A stretch of 64,000 bases of DNA from Oscillospiraceae bacterium (GCA_015068555.1 SVKI01000002.1:46646-110645), one strand, 5' to 3'. Counted from the stretch's first letter, positions 27,954 through 37,973 are shown. The notes: generated by a model from the letters alone, not told the origin. Translations and numbers: made by a program.

Positions 27954-28943
27954 TTAATCATATAAAAGCGGCCTAATCTTTTCAGAATCCACATTGCTTT
28001 TATCGTACCATTCAAAGCCTGTATCAATTTCTTTTTCCACAGGCTTTCCTTGCGCGGCATGGTAGGCGGCTTCTACGGCTTTGTAGCCTAACTGCATGGG
28101 GTTTTGTGTAACAGCCCCCAGCATATGGCCTTCGCGAATGGAATCCACCTGTTTTTTGCCGGAATCAAAGCCTACAACCTGCACTTTTCCCACTTTGCCC
28201 AGCTCTTCAACTGCCAGCATAACACCGATGGCAGAACCTTCATTGGCACCGTAAATGGCCACAAGGTCAGGGTTGGCGGTCATCATAGCCTTGGCGGCAT
28301 CGGCAGAACGGGTGTGGTCCCCTTCGCCGTATTGAATATCCACAATTTCGATATCGGGGTAAGCCTCTTCAATCCGGTTTTTAAATCCGTCGCGACGTGC
28401 CCTGCCTGTGGTGCTTACCTGGTCGTGCACAACCATGCCGATTTTCCCTTTTTTGCCAATGGCTTCTGCCAGCTTATCAGCGGCAAGCGCTGCGGCGGCG
28501 GTGTTGTTGGTTGCGGCTGTAGCGGCTACCAAATCGCTTTCCACGCCGGAATCAAAACCGACGACCTTGATGCCCTTTGCAGCGGCTTTTTCCAAAGAAC
28601 CGAGAACCGCCTTTGAATCAAGGGCGGCTATGCAAATGGCGACAGGATTTTTTGATATAGCTGCATCGACCATTTCCACCTGCTTGTCAATTTGCGCTTC
28701 TGTGTCGGGGCCTTCATAGGTGATGCGAACGCCCAGGTCGTTTGCAGCCTGCTCTGCGCCCTGTTTTACCGTTTGCCAGAATTTGTGCTGAAAGCCTTTG
28801 GCAATCACGGCAATATAAGGTGCATCAAGTTGGCCCATATTTTCGCCGGGGTCTGCTTTTTCTGCCATACGGCAGGCACTCAGACAGGAAAAAGCCAGTA
28901 AGCAAGTGATGCTGAGTGCGACATATTTCCAATATTTTTTCAT
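27954..28943 (-). CDS. Sugar ABC transporter substrate-binding lipoprotein (RbsB-like)
   Basis: A 329-residue protein with a lipoprotein signal ending LSAC at residues 21-24 and a periplasmic-binding-protein type 1 fold (two lobes from about residue 42). FQHKFWQTVKQGAEQAA, GFDSGVESDLV and GFDSGKKQVD are typical of the ribose/galactose-binding group. It delivers a sugar to the permease encoded just upstream in the operon. GAGGTGAAATA precedes the ATG. The actual sugar cannot be told; no kinase, isomerase or regulator is attached. Confidence 0.92.
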   Translation of the reverse strand: MKKYWKYVALSITCLLAFSCLSACRMAEKADPGENMGQLDAPYIAVIAKGFQHKFWQTVKQGAEQAANDLGVRITYEGPDTEAQIDKQVEMVDAAISKNPVAICIAALDSKAVLGSLEKAAAKGIKVVGFDSGVESDLVAATAATNNTAAAALAADKLAEAIGKKGKIGMVVHDQVSTTGRARRDGFKNRIEEAYPDIEIVDIQYGEGDHTRSADAAKAMMTANPDLVAIYGANEGSAIGVMLAVEELGKVGKVQVVGFDSGKKQVDSIREGHMLGAVTQNPMQLGYKAVEAAYHAAQGKPVEKEIDTGFEWYDKSNVDSEKIRPLLYD

Positions 28944-28958
28944 TATTTCACCTCATTA

Positions 28959-29960
28959 TTATTTTTGTTTTTTTCTTCTATATATATCAATAAAAACGGC
29001 GAGGATGACAACCAGGCCAATCACCACGGTTTGCCATTCCTGTTTAACACCCATAATGCGCAAGCCGTTGGTGAGAACGCTCATGATAAAGGCGCCAATC
29101 ACCGTGCCGGAGATGGTGCCCTGGCCACCGCTTAATGAGGTACCGCCGATGACAACGGCGGCAATAGCCTCCAGCTCGTAGCCTTGACCAAGGGCAGGCT
29201 GGGCAGAGCCTAAGCGGGAAGAAATTACAACACCCGCAATGCCGCAAAAAAGGCCGGAAAGCGTGTGAATAGCGGTGAGCCAACGATTGACGTTCACGCC
29301 GGAAAGCCTTGTGGCTTCAGCGTTGGAGCCAATCGCAAAGGTGTAACGCCCTAAAACCGTTCGGTTTAATATAACGCCGGCAATAAGCGCCATAACAAAG
29401 AAAATTAAAACACCGTTTTGCAGTCTGAATCCGGGAATCAGCTTGCTGATTAGAGAGCCTACGGCAATCTCTTTATATCCGGTCGGGAAATAAACAGGGG
29501 AAGCACCGGAAACCACCAAAGATAATCCCTTGGTCACCATCATGACGCCCAGGGTGGCAATAAATGCGGGAATGCGGAGATAGGCGACCATAAGACCGGT
29601 TAGGCAGCCGATTATACTGCCGGTGGCAAGTGCAATTAAAACGCCCAGCCAAAGCGGTAATCCCCAAACTGTGACGCTAACACCGGCAATAACGGCTGAA
29701 AAAGTCATGACCGTGCCAATAGAAAGATCGATGCCACCCGTGATAATCACAAAGGTTACGCCGAGGGCCAATAGTCCGTTGACACAGGTGGCGAGCAGGA
29801 TAGAAATGATATTATCGGGCACGAAAAAATTTGGAGATGCGACCGAGAAAAATATAATCATCACAATCAGTGTAACAAAGGCCAAAGCCTTTTGTATGGC
29901 CTGGCCGGAAAAACGCTTCAGATTCGTGATGCCTGTGTTTTGTGTTTCTTTTTTTTTCAA
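28959..29960 (-). CDS. Sugar ABC transporter permease (RbsC-like)
   Basis: A polytopic 333-residue protein of the BPD_transp_2 family, with GGIDLSIGTVM near residue 78 and the EAA-like AIGSNAEATRLSGVN loop near 210. The TTG at 29960 is taken as start because AGGAG lies 8 bases upstream; the GTG three codons earlier overlaps that ribosome site. It is second in the ATPase, permease, binding-protein order. Confidence 0.93.
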   Translation of the reverse strand: MKKKETQNTGITNLKRFSGQAIQKALAFVTLIVMIIFFSVASPNFFVPDNIISILLATCVNGLLALGVTFVIITGGIDLSIGTVMTFSAVIAGVSVTVWGLPLWLGVLIALATGSIIGCLTGLMVAYLRIPAFIATLGVMMVTKGLSLVVSGASPVYFPTGYKEIAVGSLISKLIPGFRLQNGVLIFFVMALIAGVILNRTVLGRYTFAIGSNAEATRLSGVNVNRWLTAIHTLSGLFCGIAGVVISSRLGSAQPALGQGYELEAIAAVVIGGTSLSGGQGTISGTVIGAFIMSVLTNGLRIMGVKQEWQTVVIGLVVILAVFIDIYRRKKQK

Positions 29961-29978
29961 AAGTCTCACTCCTGTCTT

Positions 29979-31502
29979 TTAGTTACCCGCGGTGATTTGC
30001 GAGGGCTGATTTTTTGTTTGATTGACGGCATATTTCATTATGGTTTCCTGATTTGCCTCTTTTATGTCAAGTATTTTTGTGATTCGTCCTTCGCACATGA
30101 CGGCGATTCTGTCGCTCATACGGAGTACCTCCGGTAGCTCTGAACTAATCATAATAATGGATTTTCCCCGGGCGGCTAAATCTGCAAGCAATTTATAAAT
30201 CTCGTTTTTGGCGCCTATATCGATACCTCGGGTGGGTTCATCAAAAATTAAAATGTCGCAGTCTCGAATGAGCCATTTGGCAATGACAACCTTTTGCTGA
30301 TTGCCGCCTGACAGATGTCTTACCTTTTGGAAGAGGCTCGGTGTTTTAATCCTTAACAGGTCGATGTGATTAGAGGCCACCCTGGCAGCATGACGCCCCT
30401 GCCAGAAACCGGCGCGTGAGAACTTTTTAAGCGTGGCCAAAACTGTGTTGTCTGCAACGGATAGATTGAGTGCAAGACCATACTGTTTACGGTCTTCTGA
30501 AAGATAGCCGATGCCATTTTGTACGGCGTTTTGCGGAGAGCGAATCTGAACGGGCTTCCCCTGTATTAAAATCTCCCCCGAATCCTTTGGGTCGGCACCG
30601 AAGATAACGCGTGCCAACTCCGTTCTGCCTGCACCCATCAAACCGGCAAAGCCTAAGATTTCACCTTTATATAGTGAAAAATTGATATCCTTTAAAAGTG
30701 GAGTGGAGAGATTTTTAACAGAGAGCACCACCTCATTATCAGAGCTGTTTTTTTCTGATTTTGCGGCTTCAAAAAGCGGACGCCCTACCATCATTTGAAT
30801 GAGGGCGTTTGTGCTTGTGTCTTTCGTGTCTACGGTTTCAATATAGGTGCCGTCACGCATGACGGTGATTCGGTCGGTTATCTCCATCAGCTCTTCCATG
30901 CGGTGTGAGATATACACGATGCCGACACCTTTGGTTTTTAACTCAGTAATGACGCGAAACAGGTCTTCGATTTCTTTGCCGGAAAGGGCAGCGGTCGGCT
31001 CATCCATAATCAGTATGCGAGAGCGGTAGGAAAGCGCTTTTGCTATTTCGATCATCTGCTGTTTGGCCACGGTCACATCACCCACGCGAATACGTGGATC
31101 AAGACCGAGTCTTAATGTAGAAAAAAGGCGCAAAGCCTCGCGGTTCATTTTGGCATCGTCAATCAAGAAGCCCGCCCGTATGGGTTCGCGGCCGATAAAT
31201 AAATTCTGCGCCGCTGAAAGATGCGGCATCAGGTTCAGCTCCTGATGAATCATTGCTATACCGGCTCTTTGTGCTTTTTGCGGTGTGAGGTTTGTCAGCT
31301 CCTCATCTGCAAAAATAATTTGACCGGCATCTTTTTTGTGAATGCCTGTTAGAACTTTCATTAATGTAGATTTTCCGGCACCGTTTTCGCCCAGCAGGGC
31401 GTGCACCTCTCCGGCACGCAAATCAAACCGGCAATCCTTCAGTGCATGAACGCCGGGGAAATGTTTGTCAATATGTTCCATGTTCAGCATTGTTGTTTGC
31501 AT
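29979..31502 (-). CDS. Sugar ABC transporter ATP-binding protein (RbsA-like, tandem)
   Basis: A 507-residue protein with two ATPase domains. The first has GENGAGKSTLMKVLTG, a signature near VAKQQMIEIAKALSY and LIMDEPTAAL; the second has a diverged P-loop (GLMGAGRTE), LSGGNQQKVVIAKWL and IFDEPTRGID. This is the usual asymmetry of RbsA/MglA ATPases. First gene of the operon; GAGGTGAATCC precedes the ATG. Confidence 0.95.
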   Translation of the reverse strand: MQTTMLNMEHIDKHFPGVHALKDCRFDLRAGEVHALLGENGAGKSTLMKVLTGIHKKDAGQIIFADEELTNLTPQKAQRAGIAMIHQELNLMPHLSAAQNLFIGREPIRAGFLIDDAKMNREALRLFSTLRLGLDPRIRVGDVTVAKQQMIEIAKALSYRSRILIMDEPTAALSGKEIEDLFRVITELKTKGVGIVYISHRMEELMEITDRITVMRDGTYIETVDTKDTSTNALIQMMVGRPLFEAAKSEKNSSDNEVVLSVKNLSTPLLKDINFSLYKGEILGFAGLMGAGRTELARVIFGADPKDSGEILIQGKPVQIRSPQNAVQNGIGYLSEDRKQYGLALNLSVADNTVLATLKKFSRAGFWQGRHAARVASNHIDLLRIKTPSLFQKVRHLSGGNQQKVVIAKWLIRDCDILIFDEPTRGIDIGAKNEIYKLLADLAARGKSIIMISSELPEVLRMSDRIAVMCEGRITKILDIKEANQETIMKYAVNQTKNQPSQITAGN

Positions 31503-31570
31503 GGATTCACCTCATTTTTTGCGATTGTTTATATATTTCCTGATTTGCATAAAAATCATGCATAAAAATA

Positions 31571-31599
31571 TTGCGAAAAGTAAGTAAAACATGTATAAT
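31571..31599 (+). promoter_or_regulatory. Sigma-A promoter of the TepA-like gene
   Basis: TTGCGA at 31571-31576 and TATAAT at 31594-31599 with a 17-base spacer. It lies in the divergent spacer with the sugar ABC operon. Confidence 0.65.
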
Positions 31600-31671
31600 A
31601 AAATAAATTGGTTCTTTCTGCATAATTTTTTTTGTATCTCCCATACTGATAAAAAAGAAGGGAGTCAAAAC

Positions 31672-32382
31672 ATGCAGGAAGAAAAATCCAAACAGGAAAA
31701 TACCCTCGAAAGTGAAGAAAATATGCAAAATATTAAGGATTTTGGCATGACGGATATTCAGAACTCGCGAGGAAAGATACATTGCCTCAGCATTGTGGGT
31801 CAGGTAGAGGGACATATGCTTTTGCCGTCTCAGAACAAATCCACCAAATATGAGCATGTGATACCGCTGCTTGTTTCTGTTGAGCAGGATGAGCGCATTG
31901 ATGGTATGCTGGTGGTTTTAAACACAATCGGGGGCGATGTGGAGGCAGGCCTTGCCATTGCTGAAATGATAGCCGGCATGACCAAACCGACCGTTTCTTT
32001 AGTTTTAGGCGGCGGTCACAGCATCGGCGTACCACTCGCGGTTTCGGCCAAACGCTCTTTTATTGTGCCTTCCGCCTCTATGACCATTCATCCCGTACGC
32101 ATGAACGGTACCGTCATCGGTGTGCCGCAGACTTATGAATATTTTAATAAGATGCAGGAGCGTGTGGTTAACTTCGTGGTCAAAAACGCAAAGATACAAA
32201 AAGAATGCTTCACCGAGCTTATGATGAAAACAGGTGAGATCGCCAATGATGTCGGTTGTATTGTGCTGGGTGAAGAAGCCGTTCGATTAGGGCTTATTGA
32301 TGAGGTGGGCGGCATTGATGTGGCGTTGGAATGCCTCTATGGCATGATAGAAGAGAAAAAAAAGGAAAAGGAACAAAATTGA
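31672..32382 (+). CDS. ClpP-family serine protease, TepA-like
   Basis: A 236-residue protein starting at the ATG after GGGAG. After a polar N-terminus (1-35) comes a ClpP/crotonase-like core: [10 protein letters not shown], then [10 protein letters not shown] with Ser117 as nucleophile and MTIHPVRM with His140. This matches the Bacillus TepA (YmfB) group, cytoplasmic ClpP-like proteases without a known ATPase partner, linked to protein export and spore proteins. It is followed by a thioesterase and fhs in the same direction. Confidence 0.85.
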   Translation: MQEEKSKQENTLESEENMQNIKDFGMTDIQNSRGKIHCLSIVGQVEGHMLLPSQNKSTKYEHVIPLLVSVEQDERIDGMLVVLNTIGGDVEAGLAIAEMIAGMTKPTVSLVLGGGHSIGVPLAVSAKRSFIVPSASMTIHPVRMNGTVIGVPQTYEYFNKMQERVVNFVVKNAKIQKECFTELMMKTGEIANDVGCIVLGEEAVRLGLIDEVGGIDVALECLYGMIEEKKKEKEQN

Positions 32383-32389
32383 TCAAAAC

Positions 32390-32424
32390 GGCAGGGGAGA
32401 CATAAGCGTTTTTGTTTCCCCGCC
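32390..32424. other. Hairpin between the TepA-like and thioesterase genes
   Basis: GGCAGGGGAGACA and TGTTTCCCCGCC form a stem with one bulge and a U-rich loop. There is no T run on the plus strand, so it may be an mRNA-processing or stability element rather than a terminator. Confidence 0.35.
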
Positions 32425-32462
32425 TGATACAAAAAAAGTTTTACATAAGAAAGGAAGTTATT

Positions 32463-32861
32463 ATGAAGACTTTAGAACCCGGTGTTTACGGAAAAGTTGA
32501 AATTACAGTGGATGAAAAAGTGAGTGCCAAGCGCGCTGCAAGCGGTGAAATGGATGTTTTTGGCACGCCCTATGTGATAGCACTGATGGAGGAAACCGCC
32601 GATAAAAGCGTGCGTCCTTATCTGGATGAAGAATGCGCCACGGTTGGCACCGTTGTTAACATCGTACATAAGGCGGCAACGCCCATGGGCATGAAGGCCT
32701 ATGCTGAATCAGAGCTTGTAGAAGTAGATGGACGCAGGCTCGTGTTTAAGGTGGCTGTGTATGATGAGGCAGGTCAGGTGGCAGAGGGCACTCACGAACG
32801 GTTTATTATTTATAAGGATAAGTTTATGAAAAAGGCAGAAAGCCGCGGGAAGGAGCAATAA
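32463..32861 (+). CDS. Hotdog-fold thioesterase (FlK-like)
   Basis: A 132-residue protein from the ATG after GAAAGGAAG. The pattern LMEETADKS, then TVGTVVNIVHKAATPMGM and an EGTHERFII beta strand fits the fluoroacetyl-CoA-thioesterase-like hotdog family, widespread in Firmicutes and of mostly unknown substrate. The Glu in MEET and the His in IVHKAA are the likely active residues. Three bases separate it from fhs. Confidence 0.8.
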   Translation: MKTLEPGVYGKVEITVDEKVSAKRAASGEMDVFGTPYVIALMEETADKSVRPYLDEECATVGTVVNIVHKAATPMGMKAYAESELVEVDGRRLVFKVAVYDEAGQVAEGTHERFIIYKDKFMKKAESRGKEQ

Positions 32862-32864
32862 CCC

Positions 32865-34535
32865 ATGAAAAGTGATATTCAGATAGCCCAGGAAAAACAA
32901 CCCTTACATATAAAAAAAATAGCGGAAAAATTGGGCATAAAAGAAGAGGAACTGATTTATTACGGTCACAACAAGGCAAAGCTTTCAGAAGCGCTTACAA
33001 AGCGCGTACAGAATAATCCGGAAGGTAAGCTTGTATTGGTGACGGCCATCAATCCGACGCCTGCCGGCGAAGGCAAAACCACTACCACGGTTGGTTTGGG
33101 CCAGGCTATGGCGAAAATTGGGAAAAAGGCAGTGATTGCTCTCCGTGAGCCTTCAATGGGTCCGGTGATGGGCGTTAAGGGCGGTGCTGCAGGCGGCGGC
33201 TATGCGCAGGTTATCCCGATGGAAGACATCAATCTGCATTTCACAGGTGATATGCACGCCATTACAGCAGCCAACAATCTGCTTTGTGCTATGGTGGATA
33301 ACCACATTATGCGTGGTAACAAATTGGGCATTGACCCCACCCGCATTGTATTTCGCCGCGTGCTTGATATGAATGACAGAGCTCTTCGCAAAATTGTGGT
33401 GGGTTTGGGTGGCAAACTCAATGGTATTCCGCGTGAGGACGGATTCACGATTACTGTGGCTTCTGAGGTTATGGCTATTTTGTGCCTGTCTGAGAGCCTG
33501 AGCGACTTAAAGGAAAGATTGGGTCGCATCGTGGTGGGCTATACATATGATGGCGCCGAGGTTAAGGCGAGTGACATTGAGGCAGAAGGTGCCATGGCAA
33601 CACTGTTAAAAGACGCATTGCGCCCGAACCTTGTGCAAACGCTGGAGGAAACACCCTGCCTGATGCACGGCGGCCCCTTTGCCAATATCGCACACGGTTG
33701 TAACAGCGTTTTGGCAACGAAAACGGCTTTGCGCCTGGCAGATTATGTGATTACCGAGGCAGGCTTCGGTGCAGATTTAGGTGCTGAAAAGTTTTTTGAT
33801 ATCAAGTGCCGTACAGCGGGTCTCAAGCCGGAAGCAGTCGTGCTTGTGGCAACGGTGCGCGCGCTTAAATATAACGGTGGCGTTCCCAAGACGGAACTGA
33901 CGGCAGAGAATACGGAGGCTCTTTCTGCCGGCCTGTGCAATCTCGAAAAGCATATCGAAATTTTAAAACAATATGGAGTTTCGGTGATTGTGGCAATCAA
34001 CCGCTTCCAAACAGATTCTGATCAGGAACTGGCACTCATTGCTAAGTGCTGTGAGAAAAAGGGTGCTGAATTTGCCCTGTCTGAGGTATTTGCCAAAGGT
34101 GGCGAGGGTGGCATTGAGCTTGCTAAAAAGCTGGTAGATACCTTGGAACACAACAAGGCTTCCTTTAAGCCGGTTTATGAAGATTCCCTTTCTCTGTATG
34201 AGAAAATTCAGGCTGTTGTAACAAAGGTTTACGGCGGTACGGGTGTTACATATTCAGCGGAAGCGAAAAAGGCCCTGGCGCAGATTGAAGCGAGCGGATA
34301 TAGTCACCTGCCTGTTTGTATGGCCAAAACGCAATATTCGCTTTCGGATAACCCGACGCTTTTGGGTCGTCCCGAAGGCTTTACCGTGCATGTGAGCGAT
34401 GCGCGCGTGTATGCCGGTGCCGGCTTTGTCACCATTTATTGCGGCAACATCATGACGATGCCCGGCCTGCCGGAGAAACCGGCGGCCGTCAGCATATCTG
34501 TGGATGATGACGGCACAGTTCACGGACTCTTTTAG
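32865..34535 (+). CDS. fhs: Formate-tetrahydrofolate ligase
   Basis: A 556-residue enzyme with the P-loop-like [20 protein letters not shown] and the family block [21 protein letters not shown]. It forms 10-formyl-THF from formate and ATP, supplying purine synthesis and, in acetogens, the methyl branch. No other one-carbon gene lies beside it, so acetogenesis cannot be claimed from this window. The length is normal. Confidence 0.98.
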   Translation: MKSDIQIAQEKQPLHIKKIAEKLGIKEEELIYYGHNKAKLSEALTKRVQNNPEGKLVLVTAINPTPAGEGKTTTTVGLGQAMAKIGKKAVIALREPSMGPVMGVKGGAAGGGYAQVIPMEDINLHFTGDMHAITAANNLLCAMVDNHIMRGNKLGIDPTRIVFRRVLDMNDRALRKIVVGLGGKLNGIPREDGFTITVASEVMAILCLSESLSDLKERLGRIVVGYTYDGAEVKASDIEAEGAMATLLKDALRPNLVQTLEETPCLMHGGPFANIAHGCNSVLATKTALRLADYVITEAGFGADLGAEKFFDIKCRTAGLKPEAVVLVATVRALKYNGGVPKTELTAENTEALSAGLCNLEKHIEILKQYGVSVIVAINRFQTDSDQELALIAKCCEKKGAEFALSEVFAKGGEGGIELAKKLVDTLEHNKASFKPVYEDSLSLYEKIQAVVTKVYGGTGVTYSAEAKKALAQIEASGYSHLPVCMAKTQYSLSDNPTLLGRPEGFTVHVSDARVYAGAGFVTIYCGNIMTMPGLPEKPAAVSISVDDDGTVHGLF

Positions 34536-34546
34536 GAGGGAATTTT

Positions 34547-35296
34547 TTGGAAAATCGTACCTGTATTAATCTTTTGCTTACGGCCGGTCAGTTGTTGCTC
34601 GAATCCGGTGCAGAGACCTATCGGGCAGAAGACGCAGCGTTATATATGTTTAAACAGATAGGCGAGGGCGACATTAACATTGTTGCTGTACCTACCATGC
34701 TGATGATTGAAATTATAACCCCTGCGGGAGAATCGGTTTATGGTTGCCGGCGCATACGCCGACGGTCAACCCATTTGGGGAAACTGGCGCAGATTAACAC
34801 CATTGTCCGTCGTGTAACAGAGGGCGAGCTTATTGCTGAGGATGCTCTTTGCGAACTACAAGCCATTGACCAAAAAAAAGAATCAGCCTACGGTTCAATG
34901 CTTGCAACGGCCGCCGCAGCCGGCGTGTTTGCTTTGTTAATTGATGGCGGTGTGGTAGAGCTTATATTTGCTTTTTCGTGTTGCTTGCTTGCGCAGATTG
35001 CGTCACTATTATTTAGTAACGTGAGCATGTATGGATTTTTCAGCAGTGTGTTGGGTGGACTTGTTCCCACGCTGGTGATGATTCCGGCGTGCCGATTCAT
35101 TCCCGGTCTTGACCCGCAGATTGTTCTTTTAGGTTCTATGTTACCCCTATTTCCGGGTGTGGCAACGGTGAATGCCATCCGCGATACCATTAACGGAGAT
35201 TTGATTTCCGGCGTTTCCCGCGCGGCGGAGGCGGTGCTCATTGCATTAGGTCTTGGTCTGGGCGCATCGCTGGTTTTACTTGTGGGGGTGGTATAA
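34547..35296 (+). CDS. ThrE-type threonine/serine exporter, N-terminal half protein
   Basis: A 249-residue protein from a TTG after TTAGGAGGG. A soluble N-terminal part (to about 115) with the RRIRRRSTHLGKL motif is followed by about five membrane helices. This is the split N-half (DUF1212/YjjP type) of a ThrE-like exporter. The next gene, starting one base after its stop, encodes the complementary half. Some split ThrE pairs export other small acids such as succinate, so the substrate is open. Confidence 0.87.
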   Translation: MENRTCINLLLTAGQLLLESGAETYRAEDAALYMFKQIGEGDINIVAVPTMLMIEIITPAGESVYGCRRIRRRSTHLGKLAQINTIVRRVTEGELIAEDALCELQAIDQKKESAYGSMLATAAAAGVFALLIDGGVVELIFAFSCCLLAQIASLLFSNVSMYGFFSSVLGGLVPTLVMIPACRFIPGLDPQIVLLGSMLPLFPGVATVNAIRDTINGDLISGVSRAAEAVLIALGLGLGASLVLLVGVV

Positions 35297-35779
35297 GTGA
35301 TATACATATATAAGTACATCGTATGTTTGGTTGTCATTTTTTTAGTGGGTCTGTCCCTGCGTACAAAACCAATGGTTTCTTTTATAGCCGGCGCCTGTGG
35401 TGCGGTGGGCTATGTGGTGTATCTGCTTTGCCCGACGCCGCCTCTTGGTTTTTTGTTAAGCAGTCTTGTGCTTGCGCTATTGGGAGAAATCTTTGCCCGC
35501 GTTTGTAAGGTGCCATCCAGTATTTTTATGGTGCTGGGTATTTACCCTTTAGTGCCGGGTATAGCACTATATAAAACCATGGCACATGCTTTTTCGGGCG
35601 ATTACAGTCAGGCGTTGCAAACGGGTGCCGATGCCTTAATCGGCATTGCTCTTATGGCAGTTTCGTTTGCGTTTGTAACGGTCTCTTTTCGTATTATTGC
35701 ATCGCATCGCAACCAAAACAACAAAAAACAGGTTGCCGAGTGTGAGGAACAAGACAAAATTTGTGAAAAGATGATTTGA
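35297..35779 (+). CDS. ThrE-type exporter, C-terminal half protein
   Basis: A 160-residue membrane protein (about four to five helices) of the DUF3815/YjjB type, from a GTG directly after the stop of its partner. VPSSIFMVLGIYPLVPGIALYK-like wording of the family is recognisable around residue 75 (seen here as PSSIFMVLG and PLVPGIALY). It should form the transporter with the upstream protein. The stop codon lies inside the -35 hexamer of ilvE's promoter. Confidence 0.87.
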   Translation: MIYIYKYIVCLVVIFLVGLSLRTKPMVSFIAGACGAVGYVVYLLCPTPPLGFLLSSLVLALLGEIFARVCKVPSSIFMVLGIYPLVPGIALYKTMAHAFSGDYSQALQTGADALIGIALMAVSFAFVTVSFRIIASHRNQNNKKQVAECEEQDKICEKMI

Positions 35780-35804
35780 CAAATGTATAAAAGAGAGTTA
35801 TAAT
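35776..35804 (+). promoter_or_regulatory. Sigma-A promoter of ilvE
   Basis: TTGACA at 35776-35781 and TATAAT at 35799-35804 with a 17-base spacer: perfect hexamers overlapping the preceding stop codon. Confidence 0.85.
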
Positions 35805-35840
35805 TTAATGTTGTAATTGTAAACATATAGGAGGAATATC

Positions 35841-36902
35841 ATGAACATCAAAATTACGAAAACCACAGCACCTAAAGCCAAGCCTCCTGTGGATTCTCTT
35901 GGCTTCGGAAAAATCTTTACCGACCACATGTTTGTTATGGATTATACAGACGGTCAGGGTTGGCATGATCCGCAGATTGTTCCCTACGGCCCGATTCCGA
36001 TGGACCCTTCTTGTGCCGTTTTACACTATGGCCAGGCTGTTTTCGAAGGACTGAAGGCATACAAAACTGCAGATGGTCAGGTTCTATTGTTCCGTCCCTA
36101 CAATAATATGAACCGTATTAACGAATCCAATGAGCGTCTTTGCATCCCGCAGATAGATGTTGATTTTGCGGTAGATGCCATTAAAAAGCTGGTAGAAATT
36201 GATCAGGATTGGATTCCCGATGGACCGGGCACAGCCCTCTACATCCGTCCCTTCATTTTTGCGACAGATCCTTTCTTGGGCGTGCATCCTGCAGCTACAT
36301 ATAAATTCATCGTTATCCTGTCCCCTGTTGGTGCTTACTACAAAGAAGGTTTAAATCCCGTTAAAATCTACGTGGAAGATTCTTACGTGCGTGCCGTTCG
36401 CGGCGGTATGGGCTTTTCTAAAACAGCCGGTAACTATGCTGCCAGCTTAAAAGCGCAGGAAGAAGCCGAAAAGAAAGGCTACACGCAGGTTTTATGGTTA
36501 GATGGTGTGGAAAGAAAATACATTGAAGAAGTGGGCGCTATGAACATCTTCTTCAAAATTGACGGTAAGGTTGTGACACCGGCATTAAACGGCAGTATCT
36601 TAGCCGGTATTACCCGTAACTCCTGTCTTGAAATTCTAAATTCCTGGGGCGTTGATGCTAAGGAAGCCAGAATCTCCATTCAGGAAGTGTACGAGGCTTA
36701 TGAAAACGGCAAGCTCGAGGAAGTATTCGGCACCGGTACGGCAGCTGTTATCTCTCCCGTTGGTGAGCTTTGCTGGGATGGCAAAAAAATGATTATCAAT
36801 AATGGTGAAATCGGTCCTGTTTCTCAGAAACTGTATGATACCATTACTGGTATTCAGGGCGGCAAAATCGAAGACACTTTTGGTTATACCGTGAAACTTT
36901 GA
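35841..36902 (+). CDS. ilvE: Branched-chain amino acid aminotransferase
   Basis: A 353-residue class IV PLP enzyme of the larger BCAT type. VFEGLKAYK is the N-terminal family motif, FSKTAGNYAAS holds the PLP lysine (Lys194), and EEVGAMNIFF plus FGTGTAAVISPVG complete the cofactor site. It makes or breaks valine, leucine and isoleucine. AGGAGGAATATC precedes the ATG. It has its own strong promoter and ends at a bidirectional terminator. No T-box leader is visible in the short upstream region. Confidence 0.96.
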   Translation: MNIKITKTTAPKAKPPVDSLGFGKIFTDHMFVMDYTDGQGWHDPQIVPYGPIPMDPSCAVLHYGQAVFEGLKAYKTADGQVLLFRPYNNMNRINESNERLCIPQIDVDFAVDAIKKLVEIDQDWIPDGPGTALYIRPFIFATDPFLGVHPAATYKFIVILSPVGAYYKEGLNPVKIYVEDSYVRAVRGGMGFSKTAGNYAASLKAQEEAEKKGYTQVLWLDGVERKYIEEVGAMNIFFKIDGKVVTPALNGSILAGITRNSCLEILNSWGVDAKEARISIQEVYEAYENGKLEEVFGTGTAAVISPVGELCWDGKKMIINNGEIGPVSQKLYDTITGIQGGKIEDTFGYTVKL

Positions 36903-36945
36903 TTCAGTTGATAAAAGGACGTTTCCTGCGTAACACATAGCTGTT

Positions 36946-37017
36946 ATGTGCGGTCATCACCCGCACGGGCTTGAAGATCCGGAAATATTGATCGACTTTA
37001 TTGAAGAAAATTATTAA
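36946..37017 (+). pseudogene. Possible C-terminal remnant of an alpha/beta hydrolase
   Basis: A 23-codon stretch (frame open from 36934) containing CGHHPHGLEDPEIL and IDFIEENY before a stop. The GHHPHGLEDPE wording resembles the catalytic-histidine region and C-terminal helix of alpha/beta hydrolases, where GHxPHLExPE is common. No ribosome site precedes it. It may be what is left after deletion, or chance. Confidence 0.3.
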
Positions 37018-37064
37018 AAAAGGGGCTGTAAAATAACGCATGGTTATTTTACAGCCCCTTTTTT
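37016..37064. terminator. Bidirectional terminator between ilvE and the esterase gene
   Basis: GGGGCTGTAAAATAAC-gcatg-GTTATTTTACAGCCCC, a perfect 16-base stem flanked by A6 on one side and T6 on the other; it serves both convergent genes. Confidence 0.93.
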
Positions 37065-37084
37065 GGGGATAAAAAGATAAAATA

Positions 37085-37840
37085 TTATTGCGCTTGCGAA
37101 AGAATAAAATCGGTTAAAACCCTATATGCATCAATATCGTCATAGCCATGTGCACCGCCGGGAACGGTATGGAATTGCACCTCCACACCTGCGGCTTTTA
37201 GTGCTTCATAAAAACGAACGCTTTGTTCATAGGGAACGGTTTGATCCGCTGTACCATGCATAATTAAAAACGGTGGCTCGTTGCCGGTTATGAGGTGCAT
37301 AGGCGAAGCTTCGCGCCGGGATTCTGGTGTATCGCCAATTAAGGCGCTGAGCTCCGGTATATCATCGCCCAGTAAATCGACAGGACCAAATTCGTCCACC
37401 ACAGCCTGTACGGCAGAACTATATTCCAAATATTCGCCGATGTCATATCGCTTATCGTGATTAGTCATAGCCAAAAGTGCAGCAAGATGACCGCCGGCGC
37501 TACTGCCGCCAACAATGATTTTATTTGCGTTATAGCCATATTTTTTTGCATGTGCGCGAGCCCATCTGATAGCCAGCTTGCAATCGATTAACTGAGCCGG
37601 AAAGGGTGCTTCCTGCACAAAACGATAGGAGATATTAAGCATGGGAAAGCCACGACGAATAAAACGCTCCAGACTGTTAAAAATACGTCTCTCGCCTCCG
37701 CGCCAGGCACCGCCATGAATCGAAACCAATAGCGGTTTTTCAGACAGGTTACCATCAGGGATAATATCGGGAACAATCAAATCGTAAGATTTGGTAATGG
37801 TATCTGACAGTTTGATGGGCAAATCCAAATAATATGGCAT
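37085..37840 (-). CDS. Alpha/beta hydrolase, esterase/lipase
   Basis: A 251-residue hydrolase from the ATG at 37840 (AAGGAG 8 bases upstream; the frame extends further but with implausible sequence). SIHGGAW is the oxyanion HGG motif, GGSSAGG the nucleophile elbow, HGTADQTVP the Asp region, and GGAHGYDD the catalytic His. It is close to the BD-FAE/acetyl-esterase (GH-associated) group, which remove acetyl or feruloyl groups, but no polysaccharide genes are adjacent. No signal peptide, so cytoplasmic. Confidence 0.88.
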   Translation of the reverse strand: MPYYLDLPIKLSDTITKSYDLIVPDIIPDGNLSEKPLLVSIHGGAWRGGERRIFNSLERFIRRGFPMLNISYRFVQEAPFPAQLIDCKLAIRWARAHAKKYGYNANKIIVGGSSAGGHLAALLAMTNHDKRYDIGEYLEYSSAVQAVVDEFGPVDLLGDDIPELSALIGDTPESRREASPMHLITGNEPPFLIMHGTADQTVPYEQSVRFYEALKAAGVEVQFHTVPGGAHGYDDIDAYRVLTDFILSQAQ

Positions 37841-37973
37841 AGTAACACTCCTTACAAAAAATAATGGTTGCTGTTTATTGTACCATGTTTCTTTAGGAAT
37901 GTAAAGACTGTTATAGAGATTTTCCCGGCATTGACAATCGTATGCTTGCCTTATACAAAATACGCGATACCAT

